In this document: in pieces, positions 7,858 through 16,011 of the stretch
Layout of the letters: each line of letters begins with the position of its first letter
How positions within the stretch are numbered: position 1 is the first letter of the stretch
The notes under the pieces: model-generated
Told to the model about the DNA's origin: nothing
Database searches by the model: none
Seen by the model: the letters and a program-made list of their open reading frames with translations, nothing else
Program-made: the position numbers and the translations under genes
From: Candidatus Fermentibacterota bacterium
GTDB taxonomy: Bacteria; JAFGKV01
DNA: 48,437 nt
Reading direction: 5' to 3'
Assembly (NCBI GenBank): GCA_016928395.1
Contig: JAFGKV010000144.1
Location: 1-48,437, forward strand

Positions 7858-9723
7858 ATGAAGCGCATGCTCTTGGTGGTGCTCGTCCTTTCCTGCACCC
7901 GCACGAATTCCCCTGAGATAGCCCATCCTTCCGCCAGCGACGGGCACGGTACCGCGTGGGTTCTGCCGTGTGACCCCGTGGTGGCTGGGTCCCGCGGCAC
8001 ATGGGATTTCGTGTTCAAGGCGGGCAAAGGCGGCCTGCCGCCCGGAGGCGGCATTGTGTTCCAAGTGACGCCCTTCTGGGGCTGGTCGCCACCTCAGATT
8101 TCCGATCCCGCCCGGCCCGGGTTCTGCAGCGTCAGCACCGCTGCCTCGTGCAGCCTTGTTCCCTATGCCGACTCGGGCAGAATGTACCTTCTGGCCCAGG
8201 TCCGCGGCAGAGCCTTGGCCGAAGGCGAGGAGGTGGCATTTCGGTATGGTGACACGGGCGAGGGTCGCCACCCCGGTGGCGCCGCTTCCGTCGAGCCCTA
8301 TGCGGAGCGCTATCAAGAGTTCCTGATCAAGACCGATGGCGATGGCGACGGCGTCTATGGCGAGATCCCTGTGCAGCCTGGATTGCAGGTGCGCGCGCGG
8401 CCCGCGTCAGACCTATGGGTGAACGCACCGAGCCTGGTGACTCCCGGCCAACCCTTTGCCGTGACGGTGGCGGCATTGGACGAGGCCGGCAACTGCGACG
8501 AAGACTATCGGGGGGAGATCGCTATTACCGTGAACGGCCATGCCTCCGCGCCGGCGGTTCTTTGCCTCAGCGAGCAGGATCGGGGTGCGGGCCGGTTCGA
8601 GGCAACGATGCCCGGCCCCGGCGTGGTGATGTTCGCCGTCGTAGACGAAGTTTGCGGACTGGCGGCGCGATCAAATCCGGTGCTGTGTGGATCCGCAGGA
8701 CGCTTCCATCGCGTGTTCTGGGGTGATATCCACGGCCACACCGGCCTCAGCGACGGTACCGGGACGCCCGGCGACTACTATCGCTATGCCCGGGATGTGG
8801 CGGGCCTGGATGTAGCCTCGGTCACCGATCATGATTCCTGGGGGTTCCGCCCCCTCAAGGGCGTGTCGTGGGACAGCGTGACCGCGGCGACGGCACGCTA
8901 CCATGAACCCGGGCGCTTCGTGACAATCCTGGCGTACGAATGGACCAGTTGGACCTATGGCCATAGAAACGTCTACTTCCCCCACGACTCGGGAGAGGTC
9001 TTCCCTTATGACGATGAGGCCACCGGGACGCCCCAGCAGCTGTGGAGGATGCTGAAGCCATGCAACGCCATGACCATTGCCCATCATTCCGGCGGCGGTC
9101 CCATCGGTACCGACTGGTCGGTTCGGCCCCCACCGGATCAGGAGATGCTGGTGGAAGTCTTCTCCGTGCACGGTAGCTCGGAGTTTTGGGGCTGCCCCGG
9201 CTCGATTTACTCGCCGGTGGAGGGCCGATTCGTGCAGGATGCGTTGGCACGGGGTTATCGCCTGGGCTTCTTGGCATCGGGAGACGGGCACATCGGCCAT
9301 CCGGGCCGGTGGAGCCCCGGCAACACCCAAGGCCTGGTGGCCTTCCAGGCCGACACGTTGACGCGGGAGGCCGTCTGGAGAGCCCTCATCACCCGTCGAG
9401 TCTACGGTACGTCGGGATCCCGCATTCTGCTCCAGTTCACCGTGAACGACATGCCCATGGGGTCGGAACTTCCCTCAACGGCTGGAAAGAACCCCCGGCG
9501 CATCGACGTCGTGGCATGTGGTACTGCGCCGGTCAGCTCCATCGATATTGTGAAGAACGGTGAGGTGTGGCGCAGCGTCGCCGCCGAAGGCGTCGTCGCC
9601 ACCTTCTCGGAGACAGACAGCAGTCGCGTCGACGTGGGCGACTACTATTATGCACGAATAGTGCAGCTGGATGGTCACATGGCCTGGTCGAGCCCCGTGT
9701 GGATCGGGCAAGGACAGGAGTGA
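7858..9723 (+). CDS. DUF3604/PHP-fold lipoprotein, putative metal-dependent hydrolase
   Basis: The 621-residue protein starts with a short lipoprotein signal (MKRMLLVVLVLSC, Cys13). An N-terminal beta-rich region (about 30-280) is followed by a PHP-like domain with GDIHGHTGLSDG, VTDHDSWG, AYEWTSW, IAHHSGGG and SGDGHIGHPG, which supply the His/Asp metal ligands. The C-terminus returns to beta-sheet. DUF3604 proteins are secreted or lipid-anchored proteins with the polymerase-and-histidinol-phosphatase fold; the substrate is unknown. The GDGDGVYG stretch (about 165-172) looks like a calcium loop. The start is ATG 7858; ATG 7852 is possible and differs by two residues. A 16-bp tandem repeat begins just after the stop. 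Confidence 0.87.
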   Translation: MKRMLLVVLVLSCTRTNSPEIAHPSASDGHGTAWVLPCDPVVAGSRGTWDFVFKAGKGGLPPGGGIVFQVTPFWGWSPPQISDPARPGFCSVSTAASCSLVPYADSGRMYLLAQVRGRALAEGEEVAFRYGDTGEGRHPGGAASVEPYAERYQEFLIKTDGDGDGVYGEIPVQPGLQVRARPASDLWVNAPSLVTPGQPFAVTVAALDEAGNCDEDYRGEIAITVNGHASAPAVLCLSEQDRGAGRFEATMPGPGVVMFAVVDEVCGLAARSNPVLCGSAGRFHRVFWGDIHGHTGLSDGTGTPGDYYRYARDVAGLDVASVTDHDSWGFRPLKGVSWDSVTAATARYHEPGRFVTILAYEWTSWTYGHRNVYFPHDSGEVFPYDDEATGTPQQLWRMLKPCNAMTIAHHSGGGPIGTDWSVRPPPDQEMLVEVFSVHGSSEFWGCPGSIYSPVEGRFVQDALARGYRLGFLASGDGHIGHPGRWSPGNTQGLVAFQADTLTREAVWRALITRRVYGTSGSRILLQFTVNDMPMGSELPSTAGKNPRRIDVVACGTAPVSSIDIVKNGEVWRSVAAEGVVATFSETDSSRVDVGDYYYARIVQLDGHMAWSSPVWIGQGQE

Positions 9724-9732
9724 GGGAGCGAA

Positions 9733-9862
9733 ATGGTGGAAGACTGGATGGAAGATTGGAATGATGGAAGATTGGAATGATGGAAGACTGGAATGATGGA
9801 AGATTGGAATGATGGAAGACTGGAATGATGGAAGATTGGATGAATGAATGGATGGATGGATG
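9733..9862. repeat. 16-bp tandem repeat array (copy 1)
   Basis: About seven head-to-tail units of TGGAAGATTGGAATGA, with the T at position 9 alternating with C, end in GGAT/GAAT-rich sequence. The array lies directly after the DUF3604 gene and before the isochorismatase gene. A shorter array of the same unit follows that gene. There are no unique spacers, so it is not a CRISPR array. Reading frames across it encode only low-complexity FHHS-type sequence and are not genes. The rest of 9863-9969 has a CCCCCG/CGGGGG hairpin near 9906-9919 and the ribosome binding site of the next gene. Confidence 0.9.
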
Positions 9863-9969
9863 GGAGAGAATGGCACCCGTCGAACCAAGGGGCCATCCGG
9901 CCCTGCCCCCCGTTCGGGGGAGCTGGATCCATGCCCTCGTGTGACGAAATGAAACAAGGAGGAAGACCC

Positions 9970-10503
9970 ATGTTGAGGAAAGAACAGGCTGCTCTCGTGG
10001 TCATCGATGTGCAGGGAAAACTGGCACGGTTGGTGGATCCGAGTGATCATACCATTTTGAACATCGCACGGATGATCCGCGGGGCGCAGGTGCTGGGCCT
10101 GCCCGTTGTGATCACCGAGCAGTACCCCGAAGGTATCGGGCCGACTGTGGAGGAAGTCGGGGCGCTTCTGCGTGATTGTACACCTCTCACGAAGACCTCA
10201 TTCAGTTGCTGCGGCACTCCTTCGTTTCTTGAACAGCTTCAGCCGCGGTCCCAAGTGCTCCTGACTGGCATCGAGACCCATGTCTGCGTCTACCAGACCT
10301 GCCGCGACCTTCTGGCCAAGCAATTCGAAGTACATGTGGTGGCCGATGCCGTGGCGTCTCGAAGTGCCGAGGCCCGTACCATCGCCCTGGAGCGCATGCG
10401 CACTGAAGGCGCCGTCATCACCACCGTAGAGATGGCGCTTTTCGAGATGGTAGGCATCGCTGAGGGAGATGCCTTCTGCAAGATCCTTCGCATTGTGAAG
10501 TAG
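9970..10503 (+). CDS. Isochorismatase-fold (ISOC/YcaC-type) hydrolase
   Basis: The 177-residue protein has the cysteine hydrolase triad Asp13 (VVIDVQ), Lys75 (PLTKTSFSC) and Cys106 (GIETHVCV). TEQYPEGIGPTV and the overall length match the small ISOC-type proteins. These hydrolyse amides or enol ethers in the cytoplasm, but few have known substrates. The ATG at 9970 has AGGAGGA seven bases upstream; the longer upstream frame runs through the tandem repeat and is discarded. The gene stands alone between two arrays of the same 16-bp repeat, which may mark it as a movable or duplicable segment. Confidence 0.9.
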   Translation: MLRKEQAALVVIDVQGKLARLVDPSDHTILNIARMIRGAQVLGLPVVITEQYPEGIGPTVEEVGALLRDCTPLTKTSFSCCGTPSFLEQLQPRSQVLLTGIETHVCVYQTCRDLLAKQFEVHVVADAVASRSAEARTIALERMRTEGAVITTVEMALFEMVGIAEGDAFCKILRIVK

Positions 10504-10514
10504 AGGGGGAAGGG

Positions 10515-10579
10515 GGATGGAATGATGGAAGATTGGAATGGTGGAACGATGGAATGATGGAAGATTGGATGAATGGATG
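10515..10579. repeat. 16-bp tandem repeat array (copy 2)
   Basis: Degenerate units of the GATGGAAGATTGGAAT repeat seen at 9733-9862 begin 12 bases after the isochorismatase stop. The array ends in the same GGATGAATGGATG type of tail. Same-orientation copies on both sides of one gene could recombine to delete or amplify it. Confidence 0.85.
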
Positions 10580-10679
10580 CCTCGCTTCGCTCGCAGTTGT
10601 CAGTCGGGCCTCTGAGGGCGCGGGGCGCACGGTGGCTTCTCAAGGGAGATAGCATGCGGCCCCGCGGGCGGGCAGTTGC

Positions 10680-10975
10680 TCCCGCACCGCCGGATGCGGG
10701 GCAGAGCCCCGGGCACAGCCCTGCGAGGAACCGTTGCCTCGGAGGGGCGACCGGCCCTGCTCTCCCGAACGGGATGCGGTTCGCTATCGTTGTCGTCATC
10801 GTAATCGACGAGCCGGGCATTCGCGCCCGTGCTTCCCCATGTTCTCTGGAACAAATGGGGGCCCCGGACTCGCCCGGATGATACATGGCGAGACTTCCAC
10901 CCCTCGTCCGGTCATTGCCCGACTCGATCGGGCAGTCCAGGCAGAAGCATCTCGACCGAGTTCTTGATCACCCCT
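10680..10975 (+). repeat. Dispersed ~280-bp intergenic repeat, copy A
   Basis: This sequence aligns along its length with the reverse complement of about 46945-47240. Shared blocks in the same order are TGCGAGGAACCGTTGCCTC (10722-10740), a tract of ATCG-N-N hexamers (10783-10811), TTCTCTGGAACAA, GGGGGCCCCGG with GATACATGGCG, and TTGCCCGACTCG followed by CAGTCCAGG or CAATCCAGG. By eye the best block is roughly 80-85% identical. It has no convincing reading frame. Possible explanations are a structured RNA, a non-autonomous mobile element, or an intergenic mosaic repeat. The remainder of the 10504-11047 gap holds tandem repeat copy 2 and nothing else I can identify. Confidence 0.8.
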
Positions 10976-11047
10976 GCGCAACCCGATGGGTTCCTTCGGG
11001 TATGATAGGGGTCACACCTGTACCCCAAGCTCAGGGAATCAACCGCC

Positions 11048-11941
11048 GTGGAATCAAAACCCCGCTCTCGACGCTTCCTTCCGCCGCTGCGAAGCACACT
11101 CCTGTGGATGCTGGCCCTGGCTATCACGCTGGGATGCCTGCGGTATCAGGACAAGACCGGGCCGACCTACCCCCTGGAGGGCGTCTTGCCTACCGGCGCA
11201 GGCCCAGTACGCTACAAGTTCATGCGAAGCGAGACCATTGGCCGCGACCTGGCTATCGTGCTGCAAGATCCCGTTCCTGAAGGCATCCGCGGGACTGTCA
11301 CCTACCGGCGCTACCGATCCCATGATGCCTGGTCCACGAACCCTATGCAACGCGGAAGTTTTGAATCGGCAAGACGCGGACGAATCGAGACAATCCGTGG
11401 GGAAGGCGTTCTGCTGCCGAGCCTCCGGGAGCGGGCAGGAAAGTACGAGTATTATGTGCATGTCGACGATGGCGCAGGCAACCCCCGCTCCGTGACAGGG
11501 ACCCGCCCCATCATCGCCCGCTATAAGGGGCCGGTGCCCACGGGAGTGCTGGCCTTCCATATCTTGGCGGTGTTCGCCTCCATGTGGCTGGCGATTCGCA
11601 CCGTGCTGGAGGCCGCAGCTCGGGGGCGCTATCACGGGCTCCTGTGGGCAACCATCGCATCGCTCTTCGCCGGAGGATTCGTGCTGGGGCCGCTAGTGCA
11701 ATGGTACGCCTTTGGTGTCTTGTGGTCGGGCATACCCTTCGGCTTTGACTGGACCGACAACAAGGTGCTTGTTGGCTTGGGGGCGTGGATTGTCGCCCTC
11801 CTCAAGAACAGACGCGGGCCGAACCGGCGCTGGGTATACCTTGCAGGCGTCGTGACCCTGTGTGTCTACTTCATCCCCCACAGCATCTTCGGTTCCGAGT
11901 TCGACTACCGAACCGGGACTGGCCGCGGCACTACGGGTTAG
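11048..11941 (+). CDS. Unknown membrane protein
   Basis: I do not recognise this 297-residue protein. It begins with a basic stretch and a first hydrophobic segment (about 16-33, LLWMLALAITLGC). A soluble region of about 130 residues follows, with the look of an extracytoplasmic Ig-like domain. Then come several hydrophobic segments (about 160-185, 197-230, 235-260 and 262-283), giving four or five membrane spans. The start is GTG 11048 with a weak GGGA upstream. It lies directly after repeat copy A and is convergent with the MutY-like gene. Membrane location is well supported; function is not. Confidence 0.75.
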   Translation: MESKPRSRRFLPPLRSTLLWMLALAITLGCLRYQDKTGPTYPLEGVLPTGAGPVRYKFMRSETIGRDLAIVLQDPVPEGIRGTVTYRRYRSHDAWSTNPMQRGSFESARRGRIETIRGEGVLLPSLRERAGKYEYYVHVDDGAGNPRSVTGTRPIIARYKGPVPTGVLAFHILAVFASMWLAIRTVLEAAARGRYHGLLWATIASLFAGGFVLGPLVQWYAFGVLWSGIPFGFDWTDNKVLVGLGAWIVALLKNRRGPNRRWVYLAGVVTLCVYFIPHSIFGSEFDYRTGTGRGTTG

Positions 11942-12044
11942 TACGCGCGATAGGCGACTCATGGAAGGCACAAGCCCTGACATAACATTCTTTGAGCGTA
12001 CTACGCTGTAGGCAGTATTCTCGCGCGAGGGAATCATCCTCCGA

Positions 12045-12074
12045 GCCGGCGGCAGAACTGCGGCTGCCGGCGGC
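12045..12074. terminator. Hairpin between convergent genes
   Basis: GCCGG-CGGCAG (12045-12055) pairs with CTGCCG-GCGGC (12064-12074), with a single mismatch and an 8-nt loop. It sits between two convergent stops (11941 and 12078) and could end transcription from either side. There is no T-run. Confidence 0.4.
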
Positions 12075-12077
12075 TGA

Positions 12078-12932
12078 CTACGCCCGCGGCCCCTCGCCCA
12101 GTACTACTCTCCCACCCCAACGTGTGACGAATCCCTCGATCTGCAGTTCATGCACCGCCCGGGCGACGGCGGTATCCTCCCCGGAAACCGCAGAGCCCAG
12201 GCACGCGGCATCCTCCGAGCCGTGGATGGCCAAATGCCGCAGGATACGGCCTCTGAGCTGCCGGTTCGAGCCTTCGAAGGGTGACTGGCGGCGATGACCC
12301 AGGCTGCGACGGGAAGGGTTGGGAACCATCGTCTTGAGGTAAGAGCCGTAGTCCATCAACGCCCAGTACCACTCCCGTGGATTGGTACGATCAAGGGTTG
12401 CCCCGACCAGCGGCAGGAGATCCTTGTCGGCGACGACATCCCGTTCCAGAGAGAAGTGGTGGATAAACACGCTCCGGATATTGGTCTCGATGAAAACCAC
12501 CGGACGGTTGAACGCGAATGCCGCGATTGCGCAGGCCGTGGCTCGCCCGATGCCCGGCAGCTTCTCCAGCAGGGTGGGATCATCAGGAATCACGCCACCA
12601 CGGTCAACCAACTCCCGGGCCAGGCGGTGGAGGGCCACAGCCCTCCGGTTGTAACCCAGACCCTGCCAGACCTTCAGCACCCGGGCCAGTGATGAAGCCG
12701 CCAAGGCGGTAACATCCGGAAATTCCGCCAGGAAATCGCCATACTTTCCCATCACCCGGGGCACCTGGGTCTGCTGGAGCATGACCTCGGAGATGAGAAT
12801 TCGGTAGGGATCATCGGTCTCCCGCCAGGGCATGGCCCGGCGGTGGCGACGGTAGTGCTCGTATACCGTCGCCCGAAAACACGCTATGGCGGCGGTGTCA
12901 AGCTTTGGTGTGCAGGTTACGGGCGGGGGCAT
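12078..12932 (-). CDS. MutY-like adenine glycosylase lacking the Fe-S cluster
   Basis: A 284-residue HhH-GPD DNA glycosylase related to MutY, which removes adenine mispaired with 8-oxoguanine. MPWRETDDPYRILISEVMLQQTQ, with the catalytic Glu in SEVMLQQT, and the helix-hairpin-helix LPGIGRATA are present. Two departures are clear. The usual catalytic Asp motif (LDGNVKR in MutY) is replaced by IETNIRS, so Glu stands in for Asp. The four-cysteine Fe-S loop and the NUDIX-like C-terminal domain are missing; after SYLKTMVPNPSRR there is a short winged-helix-like tail. Cluster-less MutY relatives are known, so it may be functional. ATG 12932 has AGAGGAG five bases upstream; the upstream ATG at 12959 has none. 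Confidence 0.87.
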   Translation of the reverse strand: MPPPVTCTPKLDTAAIACFRATVYEHYRRHRRAMPWRETDDPYRILISEVMLQQTQVPRVMGKYGDFLAEFPDVTALAASSLARVLKVWQGLGYNRRAVALHRLARELVDRGGVIPDDPTLLEKLPGIGRATACAIAAFAFNRPVVFIETNIRSVFIHHFSLERDVVADKDLLPLVGATLDRTNPREWYWALMDYGSYLKTMVPNPSRRSLGHRRQSPFEGSNRQLRGRILRHLAIHGSEDAACLGSAVSGEDTAVARAVHELQIEGFVTRWGGRVVLGEGPRA

Positions 12933-13331
12933 GGAGGCTCCTCTGAGACGTTTCGGCATCCAGTGTGCCGGAGATTCGACTCTCCGTGTTCGCCAGATGG
13001 CTGGCGAGTCTGCAGCAGGTACGTTCCTTGCATGACGCTTACCTCTGCATACGCTTCCTGTCCGGGCCTGAGGGCAGCTGGCCCAGGTCGACCGGCTTGA
13101 CGCGGCGTAACGTGCGGCGATGGCACGCTCTCCAAACCGCCCAAAGCGTCACGCGGATCGGATCGGTCACTGCCCTCCGGCCCGGCCTCCGTTCTGGCAG
13201 TATTCATGGCCTGAGACCAGCGCCTGCTCCGAGTCCCTGCTGTTCGGATCCGATCGAGGATGTCCAGACGTGAACAGACCACCTGGTCAACGTCGCCCAC
13301 AGTGCGCGATCACCTTCCAGAGAGCGATCGG
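12933..13331. other. Intergenic, no gene seen
   Basis: About 400 bases between the start of the MutY-like gene and the end of the GH13 gene, both on the minus strand. Plus-strand frames of about 100 codons cross it but are Arg/Ser/Pro-rich shadows of GC-rich sequence with no ribosome binding site. It should contain the promoter of the MutY-like gene and the terminator of the GH13 gene, neither of which I can pin down. Confidence 0.5.
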
Positions 13332-15212
13332 CTACTGAAGCGCCAGAATCGCGCCTTCCAGACCTTCCAAATGAATTACCAAGGCTTTGTCCTGCGCGGT
13401 GTAGACGCCGCCGTTCAGCAAATCGACCCACGCACCGTCGGCCGAGCACGGTACGGTCGCCGTTTGCGGGGAATCATTATTGTTGAGTGCCACGATCACG
13501 GTTTCGTTTCCCTCGGTTCGAGAGAACACGTAGATGGAGCGGGCATCGTCAGCCGTCATCGCCTGGAAATCGCCGATCCGCAGGGCGACGTGCCGATTTC
13601 TGATGGAGATAAGCATACGATAGTATTCGTGAAGACCGGCATCGAAGGATACTGAATCGCCTCTCTCCCTGCGCGAACCGTCAGGACGGACCACCTCGTC
13701 CTCATATGTCATGTCATCCCAGACCATGGGCTTACGGCAGCATGGATCATTCGCTCCCCACATGCCGGCTTCGCCACCGTAGTAGATCATGGGCGCACCC
13801 ACATAGGTCATCTGAAAGAGCGCGCAGAGCTTCTGGATGCGGCGTTCGTGCTCGGTTGGTTTCCGCGTGTCATACGCCGGGTTGGAGCCTTTGGAGCGAT
13901 CGAAGTACTCGCCCCAATTCCCGTAGCCGCCCGATCCCCGGTTGACTATGTGGGAAGCCAGTCGGTTGGAGTCATGGCTGTCGTAGAGGTTCTGCATGAT
14001 GTAGGCCATTTCCGGATGGAAGGCCGCCCGGAGTTCGGCAAGACGCCGGTCAAACTCCGAAGCGGTGATTCTGCCAGCCTTCTCGACGAAAAACTCTCCA
14101 CAGATGGCCGCGAAGTTGTAGTTCATGATGGCATCGAACTCGTCTCCCTCCAGATAGGGCTTCAGAGCTCGGATGCTGTCGATGACCTCGGCAGTGAGGT
14201 ATGCCTCCGGGTTGATCTCCTTCACCAGCAGACGCCAGTCTTTCCAGAACTGGTGATTCACACAGAATGCCACATCCAGCCGCCACCCGTCGATGCCGTC
14301 GGAGGGAACGCCGTCGCCATCGGGATCCATCCACCGCCTGGTCGCCGCATAGATATACTCCCGGGGGCCCTGAACGATACCGCGCCCATCCTCGCGCAAC
14401 TCAGGCAGCTCCCGCACGCCGAACCAGCCGTGGTAGTCGAACCGTGAACCGGTTCGCGGATTCTCCCAGGACGTGATCTCGAACCAGTCCTTGAACCGCG
14501 ATTTCTGTTGATTTCGGAGGACGTCCTGGAACGCAAAACTAGTGATGCCCATGTGGTTGAACACACCGTCGAAGATGATCCGCATACCCCGGGCATGCAC
14601 CTGGCGAATCAGCTCCAACATCAAGCGGTCGGCAGCAGTCCAGACCCAGGTTGATGCATCGTCGGGCACTTCGGAGGCGATGAGCCGCCTGTCGCCTGCC
14701 GGATCGGGCCCGAAAGTCGGGTCAATATGATGATAGGTTGCCCCGTCGTACTTGTGGAGCGAAGGTGCCTGGAACACCGGGTTGAGGTAGAGGGCGCCTA
14801 TCCCCAGCTCGTGGAGATAGTCGAGCTTGTCGATGATGCCCTGGAGGTCGCCGCCATAGCGCCTGCGCTGGAGATTGAACCAGATGTCCCGCCCGTTCTC
14901 CTGCTCATAGGGCTGGAGCGTATACCAATCCGAAGTCCAGGGGTGAATCTGCCACGGGGAAGTGTGGTCATGGGGCCATGATCCTTCTATGTCCTCAACT
15001 CGTGGGTCATTGCCAGGATCGCCATTGCGAAACCGCTCCGGGAAAACCTGGTACCAGACGACGTGCTTGGCCCACTCCGGCGCATGGTACGGCGGCTTCA
15101 GATTCCGCATCATCCTCCACACCGTCTCATCCGGCCCGGTCGTGGGAGTGGTGTGAGTACACCCGCTGAGAAACCCCGCGACAAAGCTCGTGACAAGTGC
15201 CGCACGATACAC
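13332..15212 (-). CDS. GH13 alpha-amylase family lipoprotein (neopullulanase/cyclomaltodextrinase-like)
   Basis: A 626-residue alpha-glucan hydrolase. The GH13 regions are all visible: DGVFNHMG (region I), GWRLDVAF with the nucleophile Asp (II), YLTAEVID with the acid/base Glu (III) and YDSHDSNRL (IV). VWYQVFPERF and GGDLQGIIDKLDYL resemble the neopullulanase branch, which cleaves maltodextrins or pullulan. An N-terminal CBM34 module is not evident. GTG 15212 has GGAGG five bases upstream and makes the protein open with a lipoprotein signal ending FLSGC, so it should be anchored in the envelope. The longer upstream frame would bury this signal. An Asp/Gly loop (DPDGDGVPSDG) suggests bound calcium. 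Confidence 0.92.
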   Translation of the reverse strand: MYRAALVTSFVAGFLSGCTHTTPTTGPDETVWRMMRNLKPPYHAPEWAKHVVWYQVFPERFRNGDPGNDPRVEDIEGSWPHDHTSPWQIHPWTSDWYTLQPYEQENGRDIWFNLQRRRYGGDLQGIIDKLDYLHELGIGALYLNPVFQAPSLHKYDGATYHHIDPTFGPDPAGDRRLIASEVPDDASTWVWTAADRLMLELIRQVHARGMRIIFDGVFNHMGITSFAFQDVLRNQQKSRFKDWFEITSWENPRTGSRFDYHGWFGVRELPELREDGRGIVQGPREYIYAATRRWMDPDGDGVPSDGIDGWRLDVAFCVNHQFWKDWRLLVKEINPEAYLTAEVIDSIRALKPYLEGDEFDAIMNYNFAAICGEFFVEKAGRITASEFDRRLAELRAAFHPEMAYIMQNLYDSHDSNRLASHIVNRGSGGYGNWGEYFDRSKGSNPAYDTRKPTEHERRIQKLCALFQMTYVGAPMIYYGGEAGMWGANDPCCRKPMVWDDMTYEDEVVRPDGSRRERGDSVSFDAGLHEYYRMLISIRNRHVALRIGDFQAMTADDARSIYVFSRTEGNETVIVALNNNDSPQTATVPCSADGAWVDLLNGGVYTAQDKALVIHLEGLEGAILALQ

Positions 15213-15570
15213 AGACTCCTCCAGTCTGATCCGGTCGAACACGATCGATGGGCCAAGCGATACCCATGCCGAGTTGCCTGCGGTGGGCCCCTGTGTCAAG
15301 ACTTGCGGCGGCTGTACCCGGAATGATGGGCAATCGAGGAGTGCGTACAAGGAAGTGAGTCGGCTCGCCGGTCAGTTTCCAGGGATCAGGGGATCCCACG
15401 GATTGTCGCGCGCAACCCGATCCCGCGAGGAAATCCACGTTCCCGCCCGCCGGATTCTCGTGGCCTCCCCAAGCCGTAGATCTCCACCTCCTGAGGAGTC
15501 ATGTCGCCACCCACCACGCAATCGCCGACAACGCTCAAGGCGTTGCCGGCGATTCGATCAGGCTGCGCAG
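15213..15570. other. Intergenic, no gene seen
   Basis: About 360 bases between the GH13 start and the end of the Cys-tailed protein, both minus strand. No frame in it has a ribosome binding site or recognisable sequence, and no strong hairpin stands out. It presumably carries the GH13 promoter. Confidence 0.45.
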
Positions 15571-15960
15571 TTATTCCTTGGAGTTGGCGCAGGTCTTCCT
15601 GCTGGGGCACCCACCGCAGGGGCCCTGGGCCGCGGGGGGTGCGTCGCCGACTTCCTCCAGTGTCGCGCCGGGCGCGGCAGCGGCCACGGTCTCAGTCACC
15701 TTCTCGGCTGTTGTCTTCTTCGGATCAAAGGTAACTGAGAGCAGGCTATCCTCTACACTGGGTTTGGCGGCCATGATACCCGGTTGCCCGGCCAGGGCCT
15801 TCACGACCTCCTTGGCCAAGTCGGCAGTAAGCTCCGGAATCCAAAACTGCGCCATCTGAGGCGCAGTGGCCGCCGCCTTTGGGGCTTCGGCATGGCAATC
15901 GCCGGCCCACGCGGCGCCACCGACGGCAAGCATGACAAGGAATAGCGCGAATGATTTCAC
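15571..15960 (-). CDS. Small secreted HMA-like protein with Cys-rich tail
   Basis: A 129-residue protein with a signal peptide (VKSFALFLVMLAVGGAAWA then GD). The mature part resembles a ferredoxin-like/HMA fold: a beta strand, a helix (DLAKEVVKALAGQPGI), a strand with LLSVTFDPKKTT and a second helix. The usual GMxCxxC metal loop is absent. The C-terminus is CGGCPSRKTCANSKE, a compact CxxCx5C cluster that could bind a metal or undergo redox chemistry. GTG 15960 has GGGAGGA seven bases upstream. It lies 51 bases downstream of the polyferredoxin-type gene, whose own C-terminus has a similar HMA-like pattern, so the two probably work together. The function is unknown. Confidence 0.8.
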   Translation of the reverse strand: MKSFALFLVMLAVGGAAWAGDCHAEAPKAAATAPQMAQFWIPELTADLAKEVVKALAGQPGIMAAKPSVEDSLLSVTFDPKKTTAEKVTETVAAAAPGATLEEVGDAPPAAQGPCGGCPSRKTCANSKE

Positions 15961-16011
15961 TCGATGGTCCTCCCACTTGGGTTCAAACACACAATACGCA
16001 CACGGGCGAGT

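Noticed and set aside
9733-9862. CRISPR array
   Set aside because: Units are contiguous, with no spacers and no cas genes nearby.
9475-10050. Low-complexity minus-strand frames (FHHS, SFQSS repeats)
   Set aside because: They are translations of the 16-bp tandem repeat and run over real genes on the other strand.
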